Assembly (NCBI GenBank): GCA_937900465.1 | Contig: CALCEJ010000079.1 | Span: 1 to 26,635, forward strand | Source of the DNA: an uncultured Bacteroidales bacterium | Lineage (GTDB): Bacteria; Bacteroidota; Bacteroidia; Bacteroidales; UBA932 | Direction: 5' to 3' | Length of the DNA stretch: 26,635 nt | In this document: one piece after another, positions 1-7,564 of the stretch | Numbering within the stretch: position 1 is the stretch's first letter | Layout of the letters: every line of letters starts with the position of its first letter | Notes under the pieces: model-generated | Seen by the model: the letters and a program-made list of their open reading frames with translations, nothing else | What the model was told of the DNA's origin: nothing | The model's database searches: none | Program-made: the position numbers and the translations under genes

Positions 1-922
1 GCATGGAAGGGAAGACGATGCAGTGGAAGACGATATTGTCCTTGCCGATGAAATGGACAAGGCGGGTGTCTTCACTCTTCCACCATTTTTCCCAGCTCTT
101 CGGAAGGAGTTCCTTTGTATTTGAAATATAGCCGATAGGAGCGTCGAACCACACGTAGAGGACCTTTCCTTCAGCACCCTCCACGGGGACGGGGACGCCC
201 CAGTCGAGGTCGCGGCTTACGGCGCGGGGCTGAAGGCCTCCGTCCAGCCAGGACTTGCACTGGCCGTAAACGTTCACCTTCCATTCCTTGTGATTTTCAA
301 GGATCCAGTCCCGGAGCCAGGGCTCATACTTGTCAAGTGGCAGATACCAGTGGCTGGTTTTCCTGCGCTCAAGGGCTCCGCCGGACAGGCGTGAACGGGG
401 ATTTATGAGTTCGTCAGGACTCAGCGTGGACCCGCATTTTTCGCACTGGTCTCCGTAGGCCTTGGGGTTGCCGCAGCGGGGGCAGGTGCCTTCGATGTAG
501 CGGTCAGCAAGGAAAGTATGGGCCTCGGTGTCGTAGTACTGTTCGCTCTCTTTGGTGATGAACTTTCCCTCGTCGTAGAGCTTCCGGAAGAATTCAGAAG
601 CGTTCTTTTCGTGGACGGCGGAACTTGTCCTGGAGTATATGTCAAAGTTGATCCCAAGACCGGTGAAAGCGTCCTTCATAATCTTATGGTACTTGTCCAC
701 GATATCCTGAGGGGATACTCCCTGCTCGCGTGCCTTGATTGTGATGGGTACCCCGTGCTCGTCGCTGCCGCAGATGAATACGACGTCCTCGCCGCGGAGG
801 CGGAGGTAACGGACGTAGATATCGCCGGGGATATAGGCTCCGGCAAGGTGGCCGATATGGACGGGCCCGTTGGCATAGGGCAGCGCACAGGTGACCAGCG
901 TTCTCTTCTTGTTCTTTTCCAT
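1..922 (-). CDS. metG: Methionyl-tRNA synthetase, N-terminal part (cut by window edge)
   Basis: Charges tRNA-Met with methionine in the cytoplasm. The first 307 residues are visible; the 3' part, including the expected KMSKS loop and anticodon-binding domain, lies beyond base 1. The ATG is at 922-920 and the protein begins MEKNKKRTLVTCALPYANGP. The class I HIGH signature is intact at residues 22-25 (VHIGHLAG), followed by GSDEHG near residue 52. A zinc knuckle of the CPRCG/CEKCG type sits near residues 149-166. The start lies only 4 bases after the dnaG stop, so it is probably the last visible gene of a recQ-dnaG-metG transcript. The family call is secure; only the C-terminal architecture (for example a tRNA-binding domain) cannot be seen. 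Confidence 0.96.
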   Translation of the reverse strand, partial: MEKNKKRTLVTCALPYANGPVHIGHLAGAYIPGDIYVRYLRLRGEDVVFICGSDEHGVPITIKAREQGVSPQDIVDKYHKIMKDAFTGLGINFDIYSRTSSAVHEKNASEFFRKLYDEGKFITKESEQYYDTEAHTFLADRYIEGTCPRCGNPKAYGDQCEKCGSTLSPDELINPRSRLSGGALERRKTSHWYLPLDKYEPWLRDWILENHKEWKVNVYGQCKSWLDGGLQPRAVSRDLDWGVPVPVEGAEGKVLYVWFDAPIGYISNTKELLPKSWEKWWKSEDTRLVHFIGKDNIVFHCIVFPSM

Positions 923-926
923 ACTT

Positions 927-2915
927 TTACTCTCTTCCTATTTTTTCGCTGAGTTTCTTTTTCATAAGGTTGATTTTCCCTATCTCCTGGAGGATTTCCT
1001 TCTGACGGGCGGGATCTGCTGAGGCCATCTCGGCCATAAGGGTCGTCAGACGGTATTGGAGCCGCTTGTTGTGGTAGGTGAGTATCGCCTTCGGGACAAA
1101 TGTGACAAGCCAGGATTCCCTCGTGGTCAGGGCCTCTTCGAAGTGCTTTACCGTGAGCTCGTACTTCTCTTCTGAAAGATGGGCCGTAACGAAGGAGGCG
1201 GTACGGTCCTCCCCGTTAAGGAGGGACTTTATGATTTCTTGCTGGGACTTACCTTCCTCGTAAAGGGCGAAATATGCCTCATAGGTATCCCTGTAGGCTT
1301 TGTTGAGGAACTCGATATCATCCCCGGAGAGGGCGGAATCGATGAACTCCGCAACGGTGGGGGAGGATTCCGGGTCATAGAAATCGGAGTCCGTCTCGAA
1401 TTTCAGGGGCGTTGTTCCGTCCGTCAGCACGAAGCCAAGGAGTTCCCTTTCCGATGGGGCGACGATTGAATTCTCCTCGATGGCCTGAAGTCCGGAAGGG
1501 ATAGTCCTCGGAGTTAGCGTTGCGGTAGGGAATTCGCTTGGGATGTCCTCCCGGCGAGATTCCCGTTCCGCCCTCGCCGCCTCACGGCGCCGGGTCGCGG
1601 CCTCTTCAGCCTCATCCTTTTCCCTTGTCCGGCGTATCCTTTCGAAGAGGATGTCAGACTCCACATTGAATTTCCTTGCGCAGGTATCTACGTAAACGGA
1701 ACGCTTTACGGCGTCAGGGATTCCGGCGATGGTATCCGCTATGTCATTGATAAGGTTAGCCTTTTTAAGGGGATCATCACCCGCCTGGTCAAGGAGATGG
1801 TCCGTCTTGAAGGCAATGAAATCCTGTTCGTTGGTGGAAATGAAGTCCTGGATCTGCTCGAGGGTGTGTTTCCTTGCGAAGGAATCCGGGTCATCCCCGT
1901 CAGGAAACAGGACGACCTTTACGTTAAGACCTTCCTTCAGGACCATCCCGATTCCCCGTATCGCCGCGTGGATTCCTGCGGAGTCGCCGTCATACATTAT
2001 CGTGACGTTCTCCGTAAAACGCTTGATAAGGCGTATCTGCTCCACGGTAAGGGAAGTTCCGCTCGATGCTACGACATTTGTTATGCCTATCTGATGCATC
2101 GACAGGACATCGAGATACCCTTCTACGAGATAGCACTTGTCCAGCTTGGAAATCTCGTTTTTCGCGAAGTATATCCCATACAGGGAGCGGGATTTGACGT
2201 AGATCTCGCTTTCCTTCGAATTGACGTATTTTGCAACGCTCTTGTCAGAGAGGAGCGTCCTTCCGCCGAAGGCGATAACCCGTCCGCTGACAGAGTGGAT
2301 GGGGAACATTACCCTGTCGTAGAAGCGGTCGTGGAGGGAATTGTCCTCCCACTGGGCGCACAGCCCCGTCTCCGTCAGGTATTCCGCCTTGAAGCCCTTG
2401 GCCGTCGCCGCCTCAGTAAAGGCGTTTTTCGACCTCGGGGCCCATCCGAGCCCATATTTTGCGATAGTCTCATCCTCGAGGCCGCGGGATTTGAAGTACT
2501 GATAGCCTATCGTGCGCCCTTCCTCCGTGGAGAGCTGCTCCTTGTAAAAGCCAAACGCGAATTCGGACACGGCCATAAGGCTTTCGCTATGCTGGCGGCG
2601 GAGAAGGTCCTCCGCGGATTCCTCCTGTTCGACGACCTCGATGTGATACTTCCGGGCGAGGTACTTGAGGGCTTCGACGTAACTGAGGTGCTCGTACTCC
2701 ATCACGAAGCCGACGGCCGACCCGGCCTTTCCGCAGCCGAAGCACTTGAATATGCCCTTGGACGGGGTTACATAGAATGAAGGGGTTTTCTCATTGTGGA
2801 ACGGACAGCACGCGACATAACTTCCGCCACGCCGTTTCAGCGTGACGAAATCACCGATCACGTCCTCGATCCTCGCTGTGTCGAGGATCAGGTTTACCGT
2901 ATCCTGAGGAATCAT
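927..2915 (-). CDS. dnaG: DNA primase DnaG
   Basis: Makes RNA primers at the replication fork, working with the replicative helicase. It has 662 residues, a normal length. The CHC2 zinc finger is complete (C37, H40, C58, C61). The Toprim catalytic core is visible as VEGYLDV at about 264-270 (E265, D269) and YDGDSAG at 308-314 (D309, D311). A charged Glu/Arg-rich linker near 430-460 leads to the C-terminal region that in this family contacts the helicase. The ATG overlaps the end of the upstream membrane-protein gene by 4 bases (ATGA), and metG follows after 4 bases, which implies translational coupling within one operon. Identification is secure. Confidence 0.97.
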   Translation of the reverse strand: MIPQDTVNLILDTARIEDVIGDFVTLKRRGGSYVACCPFHNEKTPSFYVTPSKGIFKCFGCGKAGSAVGFVMEYEHLSYVEALKYLARKYHIEVVEQEESAEDLLRRQHSESLMAVSEFAFGFYKEQLSTEEGRTIGYQYFKSRGLEDETIAKYGLGWAPRSKNAFTEAATAKGFKAEYLTETGLCAQWEDNSLHDRFYDRVMFPIHSVSGRVIAFGGRTLLSDKSVAKYVNSKESEIYVKSRSLYGIYFAKNEISKLDKCYLVEGYLDVLSMHQIGITNVVASSGTSLTVEQIRLIKRFTENVTIMYDGDSAGIHAAIRGIGMVLKEGLNVKVVLFPDGDDPDSFARKHTLEQIQDFISTNEQDFIAFKTDHLLDQAGDDPLKKANLINDIADTIAGIPDAVKRSVYVDTCARKFNVESDILFERIRRTREKDEAEEAATRRREAARAERESRREDIPSEFPTATLTPRTIPSGLQAIEENSIVAPSERELLGFVLTDGTTPLKFETDSDFYDPESSPTVAEFIDSALSGDDIEFLNKAYRDTYEAYFALYEEGKSQQEIIKSLLNGEDRTASFVTAHLSEEKYELTVKHFEEALTTRESWLVTFVPKAILTYHNKRLQYRLTTLMAEMASADPARQKEILQEIGKINLMKKKLSEKIGRE

Positions 2916-3232
2916 TCTTTCTCAAACTCCACTTCCTTGGCTTCGGAGAGGTCCGTAACACGGAGTTTTCCGTCTTCCGGGGCGGCTTCAGGGCCCTTTC
3001 CGTTGTGGAACGGATCATCCTTCGACGGGGCGGAGGAGGTTTCCCCCTTTCCCGTCTCCTTCTGCAGCCTCATTATTTTTACGGTAGCGTACAGCTGGAA
3101 GCCGTAATAGCCCACGATGAGAAGCCCGGCAAGGACACCGAGGAACCGCCCGGCCCCCATCAGTACGAAACCCGCGACAATGAAAGCTACGTCCTTTACT
3201 ATTCTGAGTATGTTCTGTCTGTAAGTAAGCAT
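2912..3232 (-). CDS. Small membrane protein of unknown function
   Basis: I do not recognise this 106-residue protein. Residues 1-12 are basic, then residues 13-50 form one long or two short hydrophobic segments (AFIVAGFVLMGAGRFLGVLA and following). The rest is a charged, probably cytoplasmic tail rich in Lys, Glu and Pro that ends in EVEFEKE. It lies between recQ (40 bases upstream) and dnaG (4-base ATGA overlap), so it is most likely translated with dnaG. A TATTTTTG box at 3253-3260 could give it its own promoter. The ORF is credible from its packing and coding-like composition. No function can be read from the sequence. Confidence 0.75.
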   Translation of the reverse strand: MLTYRQNILRIVKDVAFIVAGFVLMGAGRFLGVLAGLLIVGYYGFQLYATVKIMRLQKETGKGETSSAPSKDDPFHNGKGPEAAPEDGKLRVTDLSEAKEVEFEKE

Positions 3233-3252
3233 AGTCTGTTTGAAATGGAGTG

Positions 3253-3260
3253 CAAAAATA
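3253..3260 (-). promoter_or_regulatory. Putative -7 box (TATTTTTG) for the small membrane protein-dnaG-metG operon
   Basis: Read on the minus strand, the bases are TATTTTTG, an exact match to the Bacteroidota TAnnTTTG -7 element, followed by C. It lies between the recQ stop and the next start. A start site about 7 bases downstream would leave a leader of roughly 14 bases. No clear -33 TTTG is visible, so strength is uncertain and read-through from recQ is also possible. Confidence 0.45.
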
Positions 3261-3272
3261 GCGAACTTCCGC

Positions 3273-5513
3273 CTAATTTGCCACTTCGCAGAGGAATTTT
3301 ATTCTGACAAGGCGGATTTCGATGTCTTCATAGTCTTCCCGGAGGGCCGCCCTTGCGTCGTCCAAGGAGTCAGATTCCGCCTCTGTGGAGAACCAGTCGT
3401 AGATTTCGTCGACAACGTCCGGATCCAGGGTATCTTCTATGTAGTAGTTGATATTCAGCTTCGTACCGGTAGCGACGATACCTTCGATTTCCGAAAGCAG
3501 GCGGTCAAGGTCCATACCCTTAGCCGTCGCGATGTCATCCAGGGGAAGCTTCCTGTCGATACTCTGGATTATATAGACCTTGTCGACGGATTTTCCGGCG
3601 CCGGTACTCTTTACGACGAAATCGTCCGGGCGGAGAATCTCATTTTCCTCCACGTATTTGGCGATTAGTTCCACGAACTCCTTTCCGAACTTCGAGGCCT
3701 TTCCCTCCCCGACGCCCTGGCAGTTCCTGAGCTCCTGGATCGTGATGGGATAGAGGATGGACATATCCTCGAGGGCGGGATCCTGGAAGATGATCCACGG
3801 CTGGAGACCCTTTTTCTTCGCGATATCCTTCCGGAGGTCCTTGAGCATTGAAAGCAGGACCTGGTCACCGCCACCGCCACCGCGGAGGGCGGCAAGGGTA
3901 AGCTCGTCGTCGGGTTCATCGGAATCCCCGCCGGTGAATTCCCTGTCTTCGACGAGCATCAGCTCGCGGGGATTTTCCACGAACGCGCGGCCTTCGTCGG
4001 TCGCATATATGAGCCCATAGTTGTCGATGTCCTTGTCCAGGAGGTGATGCAGGAGCCCCTGATGGATTACCGTGATCCAGAAGCGGGAATTATGGTTGTC
4101 ACCTTCCCCGAACATCTCGAGTTCATCGTGTTTGTAGGACTTGATAAGAGCGGTTTCAACGCCGGCGAGAATGTTTGCGAGGTGTTCGATCTTGAACCGT
4201 TCCGGGAGGGATTCGATGAGTTTTATGACCATAACCATCTCGCCCCGGCCGTCGAAGCGGGTTCTCGGGTGGAGGCAGTTGTCGCAGCAGCCGCAGTTCT
4301 CCTCAGGGTAGTCCTCTCCGAAGTAGTTCAGGAGAAGTTTCCGGCGGCACTGGCTGGATTCAGCATAGGCTACGGTCTCGTTCAGGAGGAGTTTCCCTAT
4401 GTCCTGCTCCGCTACGGGCTTTCCCTGCATGAATTTTTCCAGCTTGACGATATCCTTGTAGCTGTAGTATGTTATGCACAGGCCCTCCTTTCCGTCGCGG
4501 CCTGCGCGGCCGGTCTCCTGATAGTAGCCTTCGATGCTCTTTGGGATGTCATAGTGAATGACGAAGCGGACGTCCGGTTTGTCGATGCCCATGCCGAAGG
4601 CGATCGTGGCGACGATGACGTTCACATCTTCCATAAGGAAGCGGTCCTGATTCTCCGCACGGGTCTTCGCGTCCAGGCCTGCGTGATAGGGCAGGGCCTT
4701 GATTCCGTTGATGCACAGCATATTGGCAAGGTCTTCGACCTTTTTGCGGCTGAGGCAGTAGATGATTCCGGACTTACCAGGATTCTGGCGGATGAAACGG
4801 ATTATGTCCTTTTCGGGCTCTACCTTGTCCTTGACTTCGTAGTAGAGGTTGGGCCTGTTGAAGGAGGATTTGAATACGCGCGCGTCCTGGATCTTGAGGT
4901 TCTTGAGGATGTCGCTTTGGACCTTCGGGGTCGCGGTCGCGGTAAGGGCGATCACCGGGGCGTCCTGGATTTCATCGATGATTGAACGGATTTTCCGGTA
5001 TTCGGGGCGGAAATCGTGGCCCCACTCGGATATGCAGTGAGCCTCATCTACGGCGTAGAATGAGATATGTATTTCCCTCAGCAGATTGATGTTCTCCTCC
5101 TTTGTCAGGGACTCGGGGGCGACGTAAAGGAGCTTTGTAACGCCCCTGAGGAGATCCTCCCGGACCTCTGCGATCTGGGGGCGGGAGAGGGAGGAGTTCA
5201 GAAAATGAGCGATGCCTTCGTTTCCGTCCACGAAGCCGCGGATGGCGTCCACCTGGTTTTTCATCAGCGCGATAAGGGGCGAAATCACGATAGCGGTTCC
5301 TTCCATCACCAGCGCCGGGAGCTGATAGCAAAGGGATTTTCCTCCGCCGGTGGGCATAAGCACGAAGGCGTTGTTCCCCCCTACCAGATGTGTGATGACG
5401 TCGAGTTGGTCTCCCTTGAAAGCATCGAATCCGAAGAACTGCTTGAGGGCTCTGGTAAAGGTATTCTGGTCTGGAACCATAGGCTTTGGCGCATTATCTT
5501 TAATTTCTCCCAC
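3273..5513 (-). CDS. recQ: ATP-dependent DNA helicase RecQ with C-terminal extension
   Basis: A 3'-5' DNA helicase for recombination repair and fork restart. Numbered from the GTG at 5513 (746 residues), it shows Walker A GGGKS at 56-60, DEAH at 156-159, the aromatic-rich loop SEWGHDFRP at 162-170, and motif VI QETGRAGRDG at 332-341. The RecQ zinc site is C389/C407/C410/C413. An RQC winged-helix follows, then an HRDC domain at about 550-625 and a further 120-residue helical region (about 640-746). That tail is longer than E. coli RecQ and resembles the helix-turn-helix extension seen in Bacteroidota homologues. The track start is GTG; an in-frame ATG at 5480 (giving MVPDQNTF, 735 residues) is an equally good or better start. 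It is the first gene of the minus-strand run and is divergent from the FKBP gene. Confidence 0.96.
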   Translation of the reverse strand: MGEIKDNAPKPMVPDQNTFTRALKQFFGFDAFKGDQLDVITHLVGGNNAFVLMPTGGGKSLCYQLPALVMEGTAIVISPLIALMKNQVDAIRGFVDGNEGIAHFLNSSLSRPQIAEVREDLLRGVTKLLYVAPESLTKEENINLLREIHISFYAVDEAHCISEWGHDFRPEYRKIRSIIDEIQDAPVIALTATATPKVQSDILKNLKIQDARVFKSSFNRPNLYYEVKDKVEPEKDIIRFIRQNPGKSGIIYCLSRKKVEDLANMLCINGIKALPYHAGLDAKTRAENQDRFLMEDVNVIVATIAFGMGIDKPDVRFVIHYDIPKSIEGYYQETGRAGRDGKEGLCITYYSYKDIVKLEKFMQGKPVAEQDIGKLLLNETVAYAESSQCRRKLLLNYFGEDYPEENCGCCDNCLHPRTRFDGRGEMVMVIKLIESLPERFKIEHLANILAGVETALIKSYKHDELEMFGEGDNHNSRFWITVIHQGLLHHLLDKDIDNYGLIYATDEGRAFVENPRELMLVEDREFTGGDSDEPDDELTLAALRGGGGGDQVLLSMLKDLRKDIAKKKGLQPWIIFQDPALEDMSILYPITIQELRNCQGVGEGKASKFGKEFVELIAKYVEENEILRPDDFVVKSTGAGKSVDKVYIIQSIDRKLPLDDIATAKGMDLDRLLSEIEGIVATGTKLNINYYIEDTLDPDVVDEIYDWFSTEAESDSLDDARAALREDYEDIEIRLVRIKFLCEVAN

Positions 5514-5539
5514 AATTTAGTGAGATTTTGCGGACTTTC

Positions 5540-5547
5540 CAAATTTA
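5540..5547 (-). promoter_or_regulatory. Putative recQ -7 box (TAAATTTG)
   Basis: On the minus strand the bases read TAAATTTG, an exact TAnnTTTG match. A start site about 7 bases further would fall near 5533, leaving about 20 bases to the GTG at 5513 or about 53 to the ATG at 5480. It lies in the 120-base AT-rich divergent region shared with the FKBP gene. No convincing -33 element was found. Confidence 0.5.
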
Positions 5548-5572
5548 TTGGGACAAATTGGAAAAAAAAGAC

Positions 5573-5580
5573 TAAATTTG
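5573..5580 (+). promoter_or_regulatory. Putative FKBP-gene -7 box (TAAATTTG)
   Basis: TAAATTTG followed by C on the plus strand matches the Bacteroidota -7 consensus. A TTG at 5548-5550 lies 22 bases upstream, slightly far for a -33 element. The implied start near 5587 leaves a leader of about 47 bases before the ATG at 5634. It sits opposite the recQ box at 5540-5547, so the region 5514-5633 holds two divergent promoters about 30 bases apart. Confidence 0.55.
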
Positions 5581-5633
5581 CGGTCGCTCTGAAAAGGGCT
5601 TGAAATGAAACAATTTTTAACATTTATAATCAA

Positions 5634-6425
5634 ATGAAAATCTTCAGATTCTTGGCTATCGCCTCTGCAGCAGCTGTCGTGATAGCTTGTGGCACTAAGG
5701 TCGAGGGAAGCAAGGACGTCAAGGCCCTTCACCCCACCGCAGCAGAAAAGGATTCCGTCAGCTATCTTCTCGGCGTTAACTTCGGTTACGGACTGGGCCG
5801 TCAGTTCACCGAGCTCGATGCCGCTGAGTTTATGAAAGGATTCAAGGCCGGACTGGGCGCAAAGATTACGGACCCCAAGGATTCCGCTTTCTTCAAGCAG
5901 TTCAAGTATGACCTCAACGACCTGAACCGTATCGCTGACGCATATCTCGCTAAGATGGACAGTTACAAGACCGCCCTTATGGCAGAGAAGAACACCCTCG
6001 CCGGCGAAAAGTTCGTGGCTGAATATGTAAAGGCCAATCCTGAGGCAAAGGTCTCCGAAACCGGTCTGGTTTACCTTATCGGTGAGCAGGGCAGCGACGT
6101 CGTCGCCACTTCGGACCTCGACACCGTCGTCGTCAACTATACCCTCTATGACCTCGAGGGCAAGGAACTCCAGCACAACGAGAACTTCGAGTTCGTGCTC
6201 AAGGAGGGAGACCCCAAGGGCGTCATCGCCGGCTGGAGAGAAGGCGCACGCCTTATCGGTGAAGGCGGAAACGTCCACATCGTGGTCCCCGGTGATCTCG
6301 CATATGGCGAGGCCGGCCGCCGCGGCTGGAGAGGCGAATGGGATATCGAGCCCAACGCCACCCTTCAGTTCGACATCGAGCTTCTCAAGGTCAAGGCATA
6401 CGTAGCACCCGAAGGAGAGGAGTAA
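5634..6425 (+). CDS. FKBP-type peptidyl-prolyl isomerase lipoprotein
   Basis: Probably catalyses proline cis-trans isomerisation or acts as a chaperone in the periplasm or at a membrane. The 263-residue product starts with a lipoprotein signal (MKIFRFLAIASAAAVVIAC); the lipobox cysteine is C19. Residues about 35-135 form a helical FKBP N-terminal dimerisation-type domain (SVSYLLGVNFGYGLG, then a Lys/Glu-rich part). The FKBP fold runs from about 155 to 258. Expected pocket positions are largely kept: Tyr in VNYTLYD, GVIAGW, GDLAYG and LQFDIELL. The DUF3127 gene follows 5 bases after the stop, so the two are probably co-transcribed. Activity is inferred from the family; the lipoprotein call is read directly. 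Confidence 0.9.
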   Translation: MKIFRFLAIASAAAVVIACGTKVEGSKDVKALHPTAAEKDSVSYLLGVNFGYGLGRQFTELDAAEFMKGFKAGLGAKITDPKDSAFFKQFKYDLNDLNRIADAYLAKMDSYKTALMAEKNTLAGEKFVAEYVKANPEAKVSETGLVYLIGEQGSDVVATSDLDTVVVNYTLYDLEGKELQHNENFEFVLKEGDPKGVIAGWREGARLIGEGGNVHIVVPGDLAYGEAGRRGWRGEWDIEPNATLQFDIELLKVKAYVAPEGEE

Positions 6426-6430
6426 TCGGA

Positions 6431-6874
6431 ATGGCTCTGGAACTCGAAGGTAAGATCCTTACCAAACTTCCTTTACAGTCCGGGCAGGGCGCGCGGGGAC
6501 CGTGGGCCCGCCAGGACTTTGTAATCGAGTATCCGGACGGCAATTTCACCGCCGAGGCCTGTCTGTCCGTCTGGGGGCAGGACAAGGTCAACGACCTTGC
6601 CGCCTTCAAGGAGGGCGATGCCGTCAAGGTGTCCTTCAACGTGAAGGCCCGCGAATTTAACGGAAAGTGGTACAATGACCTGAGGGTCTGGAAGATCAGC
6701 GCAGCCGGCGCTCAGGGACAGGCACAGCCCGCGGCCCCCGCAGCCCCTCAGTATGCTCCGGCACCGGCTCCCGCAGCGTCTCAGTACGCTCCGGCACTGG
6801 CCCCCGAGGCCCCCGCTCCCACTTTCGAGGATTATCCCGGAGACTCGCTGGACTCGGAAGACCTTCCGTTCTGA
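6431..6874 (+). CDS. DUF3127 family protein with SSB-like C-terminal tip
   Basis: A 147-residue protein; the start is the ATG at 6431, just after the FKBP stop (an earlier in-frame ATG at 6338 lies inside FKBP and is unlikely). Residues 1-97 match DUF3127 as I know it from Bacteroidota: GKILTKLPLQSGQGARGPW, then FVIEY, SVWG, FKEGDAVKVSFNVKAREFNG and WYNDLRVWKI, which suggests a small OB-fold. A disordered Ala/Pro linker follows with two copies of QYAPAxAP. It ends EDYPGDSLDSEDLPF, an acidic tail with the hydrophobic Leu-Pro-Phe end seen in single-stranded DNA-binding proteins. A role on ssDNA and recruitment of repair partners is inferred and not shown. Its 3' end overlaps the convergent YigZ gene by 43 bases. 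Confidence 0.85.
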   Translation: MALELEGKILTKLPLQSGQGARGPWARQDFVIEYPDGNFTAEACLSVWGQDKVNDLAAFKEGDAVKVSFNVKAREFNGKWYNDLRVWKISAAGAQGQAQPAAPAAPQYAPAPAPAASQYAPALAPEAPAPTFEDYPGDSLDSEDLPF

Positions 6875-7476
6875 CGGGTTATTTCCGCGATTCCGTCAAG
6901 GCGGGACAGGAAATCATCCAGGAGCGAGATCCTGACTCTCACACGGAGCGAACAGGACTCCCCGAACGACTGGTCGGACTGGGGAATGGACATATCCTTC
7001 AGGACTTTCATAACGTCGTTCATCGAAGTGTAACCAAACCGCAGCAGGAAGTTTTCCGCTGCGGTTTTTTCTATGACCACAGCCTTCGAGAGGGCATCGG
7101 AGGTGGAACTTTTGTAGGCGCGGATAAGGCCGGGGATGCCCAGTTTTATACCCCCGAAGTAGCGGACTACGACAACCAGGATGTCGCTCAGCCCCGCGGA
7201 ATCAATCTGCCCGAGGATGGGCCTTCCGGCGCTTCCGGAGGGCTCTCCGTCGTCGCTCGAGCGGAATATGGAGCCGGTATGGCCTATCCGGTATGCATAG
7301 CAGTGATGTCGGGCGTCGTAATACTGTTTCCGGAGAGCGGAAACCTTCTCCTTTACCTCCGCCTCTGATTCGACGGGGAAGGCAAGGGCGATGAAACGGG
7401 ACCCATTATCTTTGAAAAGGCCCTCAGAGGGTGCTGCGATGCTTTTATATGTGTCGTTCGGCGTCACGGAGGACAA
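6832..7476 (-). CDS. yigZ: YigZ/IMPACT family protein
   Basis: Member of the UPF0029/IMPACT family, thought to act near the ribosome or in translational control; the exact bacterial role is not settled. The family core is clear: DTYKSIAAPSEG, GSRFIALAFPV, YYDARHHCYAYRIG, DDGEPSGSAGRPIL and VVRYFGGIKLGIPGLIRAY. A second ferredoxin-like domain runs from about residue 135 to 200. The 214-residue frame begins with TTG at 7476; a GTG at 7467 (MTPNDTYKS) is also possible and keeps the whole domain. No ATG start precedes the domain. It is convergent with the DUF3127 gene and shares 43 bases of coding sequence with it, so no terminator lies between them. Confidence 0.92.
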   Translation of the reverse strand: MSSVTPNDTYKSIAAPSEGLFKDNGSRFIALAFPVESEAEVKEKVSALRKQYYDARHHCYAYRIGHTGSIFRSSDDGEPSGSAGRPILGQIDSAGLSDILVVVVRYFGGIKLGIPGLIRAYKSSTSDALSKAVVIEKTAAENFLLRFGYTSMNDVMKVLKDMSIPQSDQSFGESCSLRVRVRISLLDDFLSRLDGIAEITRQNGRSSESSESPG

Positions 7477-7523
7477 AGTACGGAAAAAGATAGAAAAATT
7501 GCAATCGGAACTGAAAAATATCG

Positions 7524-7531
7524 TATATTTG
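7524..7531 (+). promoter_or_regulatory. Putative -7 box (TATATTTG) for the pRiA4b-like gene and miaA
   Basis: TATATTTG is an exact TAnnTTTG match. A TTG at 7499-7501 lies 22 bases upstream. The implied start near 7538 leaves about 27 bases of leader before the ATG at 7565. The yigZ start is 48 bases away on the other strand, so this short region separates divergent genes. Confidence 0.55.
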
Positions 7532-7564
7532 AACTCGAAAACAACAGTTCAAGGGCTAGGTAAA

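Noticed and set aside
1797..2780. 327-codon plus-strand open frame
   Set aside because: It lies wholly antisense to dnaG, which has all primase motifs; the frame is open because of GC-rich codon bias.
4044..4985. 313-codon plus-strand open frame
   Set aside because: Antisense to the helicase core of recQ with no domain pattern of its own.
5517..6278. 253-codon minus-strand open frame that looks protein-like
   Set aside because: Antisense to the FKBP lipoprotein and overlapping the divergent promoters; the plus-strand gene has a lipobox and FKBP signatures.
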